Of a DNA stretch of 14,059 bases, positions 10,501 to 14,059 are shown in pieces. Under the pieces are notes generated by a model. That model was not told the DNA's origin, made no database searches, and saw only the letters and a program-made list of their open reading frames with translations. Position numbers and translations under genes: made by a program. Location: NCBI GenBank assembly GCA_947626175.1, contig CANQRE010000022.1:1-14059 (forward strand), read 5' to 3'. Within the stretch, counting starts at the first letter, position 1, and each line of letters begins with the position of its first letter. This DNA is from an uncultured Clostridia bacterium. Lineage in GTDB: Bacteria; Bacillota; Clostridia; Christensenellales; UBA1242.

Positions 10501-10565
10501 GTTGCCATTCCAATGGCAGCTGTGGCAAAAAATGAAAAACATATCGCTTTTTTGAATTTGTTCAT
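1569..10565 (-). CDS. Giant secreted, membrane-anchored surface protein with Ig-like domain repeats (2998 aa)
   Basis: One open frame encodes 2998 residues. The N-terminus is a Sec signal peptide: NKFKK, then a hydrophobic core (about 7-29), with a plausible cleavage after SPA (about residue 33). The C-terminus has a single membrane helix (about 2968-2991) followed by RKRIKVK, a stop-transfer tail; no LPxTG sortase motif is visible. Almost everything between is extracellular-type sequence rich in Ser, Thr, Asn, Tyr and short beta strands, with few cysteines. A late-strand Ig-like motif G-x-Y followed by alternating hydrophobics recurs at about residues 404, 686, 839, 1117, 1296, 1637, 2415, 2630, 2739, 2845 and 2941; the last four are spaced 96-109 residues, one Ig fold each. 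D-x-AGN turns (FDTAGN, RDLAGN) also occur. A frame start at TTG 10586 exists, but ATG 10565 is preferred because GAGGT lies 7 bases upstream. Likely an adhesin or surface stalk; ligand unknown. Confidence 0.9.
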   Translation of the reverse strand: MNKFKKAICFSFFATAAIGMATGVCVLGVNSPASNISTATYSEPTITNPVLQDYFSIENAQNSTYFFSNTLSASRPLTFKFNTSVDVQKYIPSEGDTIYYNGNKNSDNFVTAETSPTISNHVFKYIPNPASPNTYNYFDISLPSITVDGVSVTVVGDNTLDKLVLQSPQQVLFPAEDEMQAIYPDTFNMKVVYDPTNDAFNDLGPNQVGAKIDEAKVSSTKSGLQVTPATLTLNKTGVLAINLPFSIHTVTATKSTTTNGFEEIESEGYPINDAITQQVLFLNNGDYYENQSMQNETPKFSYDSNILNRTNVSLSESATHQYNYFYNYQSSSLPWIKYDPKRFRFTITKSLNNNSQSERLLYDPQTKSISIQDENGQAFDSTQILNDIVLDSSEMVTLYFNDVGEYNIGYDILYTQSEAESNNFNVYTIDRSIKNQKYQKVYVFGSQIQFSNYSTGSTFSEFKTIVDHKFDTSSADITYNFKDELSSIGDLFGTDSEKAATALNTITEKLKEPVSTNQAPIKLSYYFTSPSIVVYTKVNETWTKSANTYTQTSTFSNADEYLIAAKYSFANHTTTEGSEDDEAKFYQLFHFRLENQTPEVIVKAGDNLQDAQDQELQLGSNAYTNKPCVVITDPKFKNTYNSSVVFELEREDFTGGASDPRQAIQKDNSGKWNFDENGNVVIEEQGKYTIYITYRTQTQQQKPIIRKFNIDREDIQDIQAYAVETDLNQRDHIVTPGIDTLTNQSFILTWQNQKRSGALTNAYYRHFPLSANTLYSDPEQINNIVNMFLGNGLNALATNKTLDMSSDDNAAWPQYYNPVDALNTSNQIVQSSFVKRAAGLYVFQIFDTAGNSKVKIVMLDDSNPMFVLRTSTGYSLFTSNYHTLSTDASIVWSKNKAIFVDGWNNISSSWNEEQTNTLFKNERGEKDEKLFNAFKDFFSSENTISVSNLQNSSFNGTYFNVPIVFETANEVKNYLYAYKDRSSELTTMIASDETEKDIRFSYSVHYTQSSSGAITFYFSTNPSSQTSPIYLKVLPNGETEQVESTIVHTSDDRTEIQIENLKVQDAAIWLRTTNGRKEYFYAKDDQEATLTSVENSATKVSYNQTDFAKVDFVDMEGTYIFMIRDTSNTKGRNLDRLQQFLNFSSSYQYIRVTGDTSNTHIYAKSADDQEIPLTEAVYSDIGITEDENSFKTSYNLPSSYDKLYVSFLPTIETPNGRSQVDKVKLEFYAFVTSNDAALVPESDAKIFSDDVRVNYYTTLSSTPATQILYDFSKDGESTDVIERELNPGADQKTRPGKYVLTRTYVTNSSGEELVNYFVNPFDYQQRTISANEDRFNVIEKEAQTYSYEKRSYTYTVNGQKIKFDISQFDKILKIDYQTAQISSTEPDFNGHALSVNNKTVKIDVSADGSQQDTNGTVYCTRTITNNGKTVYLTFRTNIESYALSSLISKANDEEDGYVSSTVNTSARVNPVGGEMLVNMFDGQTTVVSVTFPYFDGLLRANENFWTQENTTGLDGFSEVELSQVLTTNKLPVAIYIPSEKYTLSNKRSLSGNNLLSFESFENKDLNYYNTETYASSSIIVPYQLHAEISLTTANNTSIVYTSYKYNETDLTEASENGFLKFKNAQTQEEISSFNTPGTYVVTITQGYNLQGGTEGSFKKSYRFKFIVEEPTPSFDITANGAPLRGLPSSSNLVYTNSNTVNVRWTDFNSRFMSDIDKSYITLQAHNADNTRMWSHVLSVASGSVEVVNNDEARPIPVGAFSYQISGVTNILGINLETLGLFSQNRRISITMRYQGSENATTTKSVSVDKRAPSENVERMVSSLKSLFPSQTAFNVRRYLDINGSEVTLDEAAYNVSQNVGYFEKYYFTVEKSFFQNLVSYVRNVRLSPIYQGETYDVFFKELKSDWTETEFGDFVEAQYEFSNLQAPSGDLEGKFFEVVERDLAGNLAIYVVYVPSEDAGQTKDGVLTNNDENEAKQGIFLLDSTTKQASDQAILSGKLSMFGSTNTRISNINFLGDSWTRFSIGNRAYMFTPALSETQVLDLSTNQPVDLRNLLQGLSGTIQIQIADRRQNLASITPAFKTMRLVLRDGTRFEASFANGSIEELALTNVNTSTFYPVKIEITINAIPFTIESNPNDIANLTNASYDYILAWNNNENAVVSLQNSIFTISLGQRDNGTKIKYKIFDCFGNVLSTSHIVGSEIIADPVTSTGNLYQSLEEYERENKMFYISPTNISYKFYSSLYSYDISSPDIEKTDIDKWASPSLTSNNITTLTFKAPEGTKVYNTRFVLKLYDLEDEGKTEVADTIYLHLYQMLPALRTGSETFESSMFFRDPNNRNITSDIFQTNSNAQRVSIDGTDYLITAQGVTFASRIRLFYSTPDNLPFPVAVSVYKSDGSLGSGFANVASGSDFSESGIYFFLVKYTSPVLDKEYRLYQVEIMDFNDEFYTVTSNGARVERASVPYYDEYEDHSDYYIVNSSGAIVVVPNVYQKVVVFLESTTTLDGIETRKYEVTNLKDEDGNMRDDMTGLQPFDTHVYVTTIPSTNTPVKEAYFTFDGIEQTSLLNLSTNSLTAQIPEDQGITSLKIYFLKYNGIPANENIITIQKDGVSFPVETKDAGDNKYYVELSRTGTYTITLSDTSKNVQTFGRDKVLNLTLLNDVAFSMTFTNADGVQQTTDPIQKGVFNNQVLLTLLNKETYYTTTSTGSGEQLIKSVKRNGIDYSQYVFDRNNGTILFNEPGYYNIVFSATSSALNLPLRETTYSFTIVSPDESRYAFEFAQFNNYYIESISKGTQGDITKDANQAVPEALKNKFPTTNVGGQEYLRAFATSFGDTNDSALASILGEGKYTVTIATAQNLNRDDYSKTTKFSFNFWINSKRVPIDISANEGESTSKNITVSFNAERVFEAVGECNITIGANVYHLSGDTIQGLGTVTQNISSSGTYFITVHSMSGSLLYSYKIIKTEPLNAWAIAAIVIAGVVLIAVAVVIFLLRKRIKVK

Positions 10566-10572
10566 TTTGCTT

Positions 10573-10577
10573 ACCTC
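10573..10577 (-). promoter_or_regulatory. Ribosome binding site that sets the giant gene's start
   Basis: On the minus strand GAGGT lies seven bases before ATG 10563-10565. The frame stays open seven codons further upstream to a TTG at 10586, but that reading would place this Shine-Dalgarno inside the coding region and leave the TTG with no obvious ribosome binding site. The ATG also gives a conventional signal peptide beginning MNKFKK. Confidence 0.85.
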
Positions 10578-10580
10578 TTC

Positions 10581-10595
10581 TGTCAAATTTTGACA
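10581..10595. promoter_or_regulatory. 15-bp perfect palindrome in the giant gene's leader (operator or 5' hairpin)
   Basis: TGTCAAATTTTGACA has perfect 7-base arms (TGTCAAA/TTTGACA) around one central base. It lies between the predicted -10 box and the ribosome binding site, covering the expected transcription start (about 10594). As DNA it could bind a dimeric repressor; as RNA the first bases could fold as a 5-bp stem (UGUCA/UGACA) with a 5-nt loop, a possible 5' stabilising hairpin. No known regulator is assigned. Confidence 0.5.
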
Positions 10596-10600
10596 AGATT

Positions 10601-10628
10601 ATTCTAACATAATTCTTTGCAAATTCAA
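10601..10628 (-). promoter_or_regulatory. Predicted promoter of the giant surface protein gene
   Basis: Read on the minus strand, TTGAAT (10628-10623) and TAGAAT (10606-10601) are separated by 16 bp, and the -10 box carries an extended TG motif (TGTTAGAAT). The predicted start near 10594 leaves a leader of about 29 nt holding the palindrome and the ribosome binding site. The DNA upstream (10629-10690) is almost pure A+T and could act as an UP element. The match is good but unproven. Confidence 0.55.
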
Positions 10629-10780
10629 AATAAATTATGTGTTAAATAATATAATAAATATATTTTTTTAATATATCTATAAATATTATCGCCTTAAAAA
10701 ATGAACAAAAATAAAAAACGAAATCTTTTTTTCAGGCATATTCAAAAGCAAAAAAAAATTTTTATTTTTTAATAATTTTG
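10624..10780. other. Very AT-rich intergenic spacer between the sigma-like gene and the giant gene
   Basis: This spacer is almost entirely A and T, with only scattered G and C. It contains no open frame with a ribosome binding site. A loose inverted repeat (GCCT plus A-run at 10691-10701 against T-run plus AGGC at 10727-10737, with a mismatch and a long loop) and an AT-only dyad over the upstream stop codon (10772-10789) are the only structures seen. Neither is a convincing terminator, so read-through from the sigma-like gene into the giant gene is possible. Confidence 0.6.
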
Positions 10781-11878
10781 TCAAATTATCACATTTTTTT
10801 GAGTTTTTAAGTCATTTTTATTTATTTTTTCGTAAATTATCATTTTTTTTAATATTGCTTTTCTTATTTTGTTGTCGTCATATTTTGTTTGTGAGTTTTC
10901 GGAATGGGTGATTTGGTCAAACATTTGCTTTTCTTTTTTTGATAAAATTTTTTCAAATTCCTTTTGACTGGTTTCGTCAGGCATTGTTTCTTGCAAAAAC
11001 TTTTGCAAAACTTCTTTTGTGGTTTTGGAAATCAAAAGAATGTTTTTCAAATAAAATGTTTCAAGCCTTGAGTCAATGCCTTTTTGAATTCGGTGGGCTT
11101 GATCGTAAGTCAAATTGTGATTGCTTTTGAATTGCAAAAGTGTGGAAAGGGGAGATTTTAAAACAGTTTGATCAAAAAATAGCTTTGTTTTTGGCGGCAG
11201 AGGGTCATAAAAATCACTTTGAAAAGAAGCAATATTTTCAAAAAACAACTCTCTTTTGAACAAAACCGAGTAGCCTGGCTTTCCGTTTAAGCGTTTTTTT
11301 ATTGACGAAAAAATGCTGTCCATAACAACATCAACATCTTCAGGCAAAATCTTAAATTTTTTTGCAATAAGCTCCGGCGGGGCAAGGTCAATAAATTTCA
11401 TCGTCAAAAATTTTTGCTCACATTTTGGCAATGCTTGAACTAATGATGCAAAAATTGCCTTATCTTCACAAAACAGCACTTCTTCAGGTGATTTTCCGCC
11501 GCATAACAAATCCACAAGTTCTTCTTCATTGTCTTGCGAAACGGGACTGTTTAATATTGTTTCTTCATAGCATGAACTCAATTTTTTGTTCAAAGCCAAA
11601 ATTTCGTTCCGCATACAGGTCACTGCATAAGTTGGAAAACTTCCTTTTTTTGTTTCATCAAAAGTGTCAATTGCCTTAAGCATTGCCAAACTTGCTGTTT
11701 GAATGAGGTCATCAAGATCGATAAAATTGAATTTTTTTGTCAAATTTGAAAGTTTGTTGGCAACATCGTAAACAAGTTTTATGTTCAGTTCCACAATTTT
11801 TGCTTTTGCATCAGGGTCACCTTGTCTTAAAAGAGAAAACTGTTTTTTGGTTTCGGCTTTTATTTCATCAATTGTCAT
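10781..11878 (-). CDS. Sigma-70-family-like factor with an unrecognised C-terminal extension
   Basis: The 365-residue protein has a convincing sigma region 2 at about residues 24-98. It carries the core-RNA-polymerase-binding helix (LNIKLVYDVANKL), DLDDLIQTASLAMLKAIDTFD and TYAVTCMRNEI, resembling sporulation-type sigmas (TYAARCIRNEI). A weaker region-4-like stretch (about 147-197, ALPKCEQKFLTMKFIDLAPP onward) lacks the classic helix-turn-helix consensus. Residues 198-365 match nothing I recognise: lysine-rich, helical, with no membrane segment. Typical sigmas of this type end near 230-250 residues. AAAGGAG (11890-11884) lies five bases before the ATG and fixes the start. The gene is codirectional with the giant surface gene 215 bases downstream and divergent from the glycosyltransferase. 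It could be an alternative sigma for surface genes, or a derived regulator that has lost -35 recognition. Sigma ancestry is fairly sure; the role is not. Confidence 0.82.
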   Translation of the reverse strand: MTIDEIKAETKKQFSLLRQGDPDAKAKIVELNIKLVYDVANKLSNLTKKFNFIDLDDLIQTASLAMLKAIDTFDETKKGSFPTYAVTCMRNEILALNKKLSSCYEETILNSPVSQDNEEELVDLLCGGKSPEEVLFCEDKAIFASLVQALPKCEQKFLTMKFIDLAPPELIAKKFKILPEDVDVVMDSIFSSIKKRLNGKPGYSVLFKRELFFENIASFQSDFYDPLPPKTKLFFDQTVLKSPLSTLLQFKSNHNLTYDQAHRIQKGIDSRLETFYLKNILLISKTTKEVLQKFLQETMPDETSQKEFEKILSKKEKQMFDQITHSENSQTKYDDNKIRKAILKKMIIYEKINKNDLKTQKNVII

Positions 11879-11931
11879 AAAAACTCCTTTTTAATTTATT
11901 TCCCATGCAAAATTTGGCAAAAAAGTGCTTA

Positions 11932-11997
11932 TTTTTTCAATTTTTTTGCATTTTTTTGATAATTTTTTGTTAATTTTCAAAATTTAACAAATTTTTT
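11932..11997. promoter_or_regulatory. Phased T-tracts: predicted curved DNA in the divergent promoter region
   Basis: T-tracts sit at 11932-11937, 11941-11947, 11951-11957, 11963-11968, 11974-11977, about 11983-11985 and 11992-11997. Their centres are about 9-12 bp apart, averaging 10 bp over 60 bp, close to one helical turn. Such phasing is the known signature of intrinsically bent DNA. It lies between the two divergent starts (11878 and 12021) and could bring a regulator or polymerase into contact with both promoters. Confidence 0.6.
11967..11990. promoter_or_regulatory. Inverted repeat with Rex-like half-sites
   Basis: TTGTTAA (11967-11973) and TTAACAA (11984-11990) are perfect inverted arms. 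The inner TTTT-C-AAAA extends the symmetry with one bulged T. The arms equal the half-sites of the clostridial redox repressor Rex (TTGTTAA-N4-TTAACAA), but the spacer here is 10 rather than 4. The right arm overlaps the proposed -35 box of the glycosyltransferase gene, so binding would repress it. Operator function is speculative. Confidence 0.35.
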
Positions 11998-12012
11998 GCT
12001 GTTGAATATCAT
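11984..12012 (+). promoter_or_regulatory. Predicted promoter of the glycosyltransferase gene, giving a leaderless mRNA
   Basis: TTAACA (11984-11989, 5 of 6 matches) and TATCAT (12007-12012, the same -10 as the promoter at 895) are spaced exactly 17 bp. The start would fall near 12019, two bases before ATG 12021. No Shine-Dalgarno is visible in the 40 bases before that ATG, which agrees with leaderless translation. Confidence 0.55.
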
Positions 12013-12020
12013 GTTGTTGT

Positions 12021-13094
12021 ATGAAGCTTTCTGTTTGTTTGATTGTGAAAGATGAAGAACTTGTGCTTGAAAGGTGTCTTGCTTGCGCCAAGAGTTTTGC
12101 AGATGAAATTGTGATTGTTGACACGGGCTCAACTGACGCAACAAAACAAATTGCAAAAAAGTTTACAGACAAGATATATGATTTCAAGTGGCATGATGAT
12201 TTTGCCTGCGCACGGAATTTTGCTTTTTCCAAGGCAAAATATGGTCTTGTGATGTGGCTTGACGCAGATGACATTGTTTTAAATGATGACATTGCCAAAA
12301 TTCAAGAGTTAAAAAACAGAAAAAAGCATCCAGATATGTATATGCTTTGGTATGTTCAATCTTGTGATGAAAATCTTGTTCCAACATGCAAATTTTGGCG
12401 AGAAAGGATTGTGAAAAGGTCAAAAAACTTTAAATGGAAGGGTTTTGTTCATGAATTTATTCCCCTTTCAAACAGCCTTGAAAAAATAGATATAAGCATT
12501 TATCACAAAAAGCAAAAAGTTACTCAATCGGACAGAAATTTGAAAATTTATCAAAAAATGCTTAAAAAAGGCGTTATTTTTGATGCTAGAGAGCAATTTT
12601 TTTATGCTCGAGAGCTTTATTTTGCAAGACAATATCAAAATGCAATTGTTCAATTTGAAAAGTTTTTGGATATGCCTGATGGGTGGAATTTGAACAAAGT
12701 TCAAGCCTGCATGGACTGCGCAGATTGCTTTGATCTGCTTGGCGAAAAACAAAAAGCTTTGGATTTTTTGTTTTTAAGCATGCGTTATTGCCGTGAAAAC
12801 TGTGCTGTTTGCTATAAAATTGGAAATTTGCTGGCAAGAATGGGCCGCTTTGACGACTCTCTTGTTTTTTTGCATAGGGCAATGCAAATTCCCGTTAACA
12901 CTGAAGGCGGAACGTTTGAAACGCAGGAGCAGCATGAATTTTTGCCGCTTTTGACCCTTGTTTGGGTTTATTATAAGAAAAACAACATGCAAAAAGCTTA
13001 TGAAATGCACCTTTTGTCACAAAAAATCAATCCAAATTCACCGCAAGTGAAAAATAATCAATTATTTTTTCAAAGTTATTTGGAAAAAAAGTGA
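12021..13094 (+). CDS. GT2-family glycosyltransferase with TPR-like C-terminal half
   Basis: The N-terminal half is a GT-A fold family 2 glycosyltransferase, which transfers a sugar from a nucleotide-sugar donor. MKLSVCLIVKDEE opens the fold, VDTGSTD (33-39) binds the nucleotide, and LDADD (80-84) holds the D-x-D metal site. GFVHE (141-145) fits the acceptor-side region of relatives. Residues about 190-345 are helical repeats resembling TPRs, as in the SunS-like and 'GT2 plus TPR' proteins of Firmicutes, which modify proteins or peptides. Six cysteines crowd residues 230-264. There is no membrane segment, so the enzyme is cytoplasmic. The ATG is chosen because the fold begins immediately there, although no ribosome binding site precedes it. 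It neighbours a giant Ser/Thr/Asn-rich surface protein, a possible substrate (inference). The donor and acceptor are unknown. Confidence 0.88.
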   Translation: MKLSVCLIVKDEELVLERCLACAKSFADEIVIVDTGSTDATKQIAKKFTDKIYDFKWHDDFACARNFAFSKAKYGLVMWLDADDIVLNDDIAKIQELKNRKKHPDMYMLWYVQSCDENLVPTCKFWRERIVKRSKNFKWKGFVHEFIPLSNSLEKIDISIYHKKQKVTQSDRNLKIYQKMLKKGVIFDAREQFFYARELYFARQYQNAIVQFEKFLDMPDGWNLNKVQACMDCADCFDLLGEKQKALDFLFLSMRYCRENCAVCYKIGNLLARMGRFDDSLVFLHRAMQIPVNTEGGTFETQEQHEFLPLLTLVWVYYKKNNMQKAYEMHLLSQKINPNSPQVKNNQLFFQSYLEKK

Positions 13095-13108
13095 AAATAT
13101 TGTAGAAT
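13080..13108 (+). promoter_or_regulatory. Predicted promoter of the hydrogenase-like gene, overlapping the glycosyltransferase stop
   Basis: TTGGAA (13080-13085) and TAGAAT (13103-13108) are separated by 17 bp. The TGA stop of the glycosyltransferase (13092-13094) lies in the spacer. The expected start near 13115 gives a leader of about 15 nt containing AAAGGAG (13118-13124). The -35 match is partial, so read-through from the upstream gene may also contribute. Confidence 0.5.
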
Positions 13109-13129
13109 TTTTGCTGTAAAGGAGTTCTT

Positions 13130-14059
13130 ATGGCAAAATACATTTGCAAAGTTTGTGGATATATTTTTGAGGGCGATATTGACGAATTGGATGAAAATTG
13201 GACTTGCCCTGGTTGTCATGCTTCAAAACAACTTTTTGAAAAAGTTAAGCCAAAACAAAGGGAAGAAACAGTTTTTTTGGATATTGATGACACAAATCCT
13301 GCCATTGTCAGGGACGAAACAAAATGCGTTAAATGTGGCAATTGCAAGTCAGTTTGTCGGTTTAAGCAAGGCGTTTATGGCTTTTATGACATTCAAAAAT
13401 GCAAATGCAACACGGTGTGTGTTGATTGCGGGCAATGCTCGCTTGCTTGCCCAACAGGGGCTATTGGCATAAAGCCGCATTATCCGCAGCTTGAGCAAAT
13501 AATTCAGCAAAAAAACAAAGTTATTGTTTTTCAAATAGCTCCTTCCGCAAGAGTTTCGCTTGCAGAAGAGTTTGGTCTGCCAGAAGGAACGATATGCACA
13601 GGCAAAATGATTTGTGCGCTTCGAAAACTTGGCGCAGATTTTGTTTTTGACACAACTTTCGGAGCAGATTTAACTGTTATGGAAGAGGCAAATGAGCTTG
13701 TGACAAGATTAAAACAAAAGAAAAATTTGCCACTTATGACAAGTTGTTGCCCTTCGTGGGTGAAATTTGTTGAAATTTTTTATCCTGAAAAAACAAAATA
13801 TCTTTCATCTTGCCTCAGTCCAATTTTAATGCAAGGAGCAATGATAAAATCATATTGGGCAAAAGCCAAAAAAATTGCAAAAAAACAAATTGTCAGTGTT
13901 GCAATCACTCCTTGCACAGCAAAAAAGGCCGAAATTCTTCGCACTGGCACTGTTGATTTTGTTATTCCAATTCGTGAACTTGGCCAGTGGATTAAGCAAA
14001 AGGGCATAAGATTTGACGAACTTGAAGAAAGTTCATTTGATTCAATGATGGGCACAGGC
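13130..14059 (+). CDS. Rubredoxin-ferredoxin-[FeFe] hydrogenase fusion, N-terminal 310 residues (partial)
   Basis: The frame from ATG 13130 stays open to the window edge; AAAGGAG lies five bases upstream. Residues 1-40 are a short rubredoxin-like domain with paired CxxC (C6/C9 and C26/C29, CPGCHASKQLFEKV), its spacing closer to the rubrerythrin tail than to free rubredoxin. Two 4Fe-4S ferredoxin motifs follow: C66xxC69xxC72xxxC76 and C97xxC100xxC103xxxC107P. The catalytic H-domain begins near 130 with FGLPEGT, GKMICALRKLGAD and FGADLTVMEEANE. H-cluster motif 1 is TSCCPSW (204-210), keeping both cysteines; motif 2 is TPCTAKKAE (260-268), with Thr where classic enzymes have Met. Motif 3, with the last two ligands, lies past the edge. 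The family interconverts H2 with protons and electrons in the anaerobic cytoplasm. The role could be catalytic (group B-like) or sensory; this cannot be settled here. Confidence 0.9.
   Translation, partial: MAKYICKVCGYIFEGDIDELDENWTCPGCHASKQLFEKVKPKQREETVFLDIDDTNPAIVRDETKCVKCGNCKSVCRFKQGVYGFYDIQKCKCNTVCVDCGQCSLACPTGAIGIKPHYPQLEQIIQQKNKVIVFQIAPSARVSLAEEFGLPEGTICTGKMICALRKLGADFVFDTTFGADLTVMEEANELVTRLKQKKNLPLMTSCCPSWVKFVEIFYPEKTKYLSSCLSPILMQGAMIKSYWAKAKKIAKKQIVSVAITPCTAKKAEILRTGTVDFVIPIRELGQWIKQKGIRFDELEESSFDSMMGTG

Noticed and set aside
10566..10586. TTG start seven codons upstream for the giant protein
   Set aside because: It would put the GAGGT ribosome binding site inside the gene and weaken the signal peptide start; ATG 10565 is better.
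10650..10655. Perfect TATAAT on the plus strand
   Set aside because: It has no suitable -35 box and no plus-strand gene follows; the surrounding DNA is nearly all A and T.
10691..10737. Loose hairpin GCCT/AGGC with A and T runs as terminator of the sigma-like gene
   Set aside because: Only four GC-containing pairs, a mismatch and a loop of about 25 bases make it too weak to call.
10772..10789. ATAATTT-TGTC-AAATTAT dyad over the stop codon of the sigma-like gene
   Set aside because: The stem is AT-only and the T-run follows too far away; such dyads are expected by chance in DNA this AT-rich.
11893..11920. TTGCCA-N16-TAAATT on the minus strand as promoter of the sigma-like gene
   Set aside because: The predicted start falls inside the Shine-Dalgarno (11890-11884), and the -10 box matches only 4 of 6. 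No better candidate was found, so no promoter is listed for this gene.

Overview
The window looks like chromosomal DNA from an AT-rich, anaerobic, Gram-positive-type (Firmicutes/Clostridia-like, probably uncultured) bacterium. The evidence is the strong AGGAGG-type ribosome binding sites, a bacterial L11-L1 ribosomal protein operon end, a sporulation-sigma-like region 2, an [FeFe] hydrogenase, and a giant cell-surface protein anchored by a C-terminal membrane helix with no outer-membrane features. TGA acts as a stop and TGG encodes tryptophan, so the code appears to be the standard bacterial one. The lineage is inferred; no rRNA is present.

Layout. (1) 1-874: the end of rplK and all of rplA on the plus strand, closed by a clear intrinsic terminator. 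rplJ-rplL do not follow. (2) 895-1491: a near-consensus promoter and a 182-residue protein of unknown function with a Gly/Ala-rich membrane hairpin. (3) 1542-1570: a bidirectional terminator shared with the convergent giant gene. (4) 1569-10565, minus strand: one uninterrupted 2998-residue secreted, membrane-anchored protein built of diverged Ig-like beta-sandwich domains; it fills 64% of the window. (5) 10781-11878, minus strand: a sigma-70-family-like protein with a good region 2, a degenerate region 4 and about 168 extra C-terminal residues. (6) 11879-12020: a divergent promoter region with T-tracts phased at about 10 bp and an inverted repeat whose arms equal the clostridial Rex half-site. 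(7) 12021-13094, plus: a GT2-family glycosyltransferase with a TPR-like C-terminus, apparently made from a leaderless mRNA. (8) 13130 to the window end, plus: the N-terminal 310 residues of a rubredoxin/ferredoxin/[FeFe]-hydrogenase fusion.

How the genes may work together (inference). The giant protein, the sigma-like factor directly upstream of it in the same direction, and the adjacent glycosyltransferase could form a surface-structure module of regulator, adhesin/stalk and sugar decoration. The hydrogenase-like protein belongs to fermentative redox metabolism and seems to have its own promoter inside the end of the glycosyltransferase gene. Several promoters here predict very short 5' leaders (about 2 to 30 nt), a recurrent theme of the window. 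The best candidate for something undescribed is the sigma-like protein with its novel extension next to the giant Ig-like surface protein.
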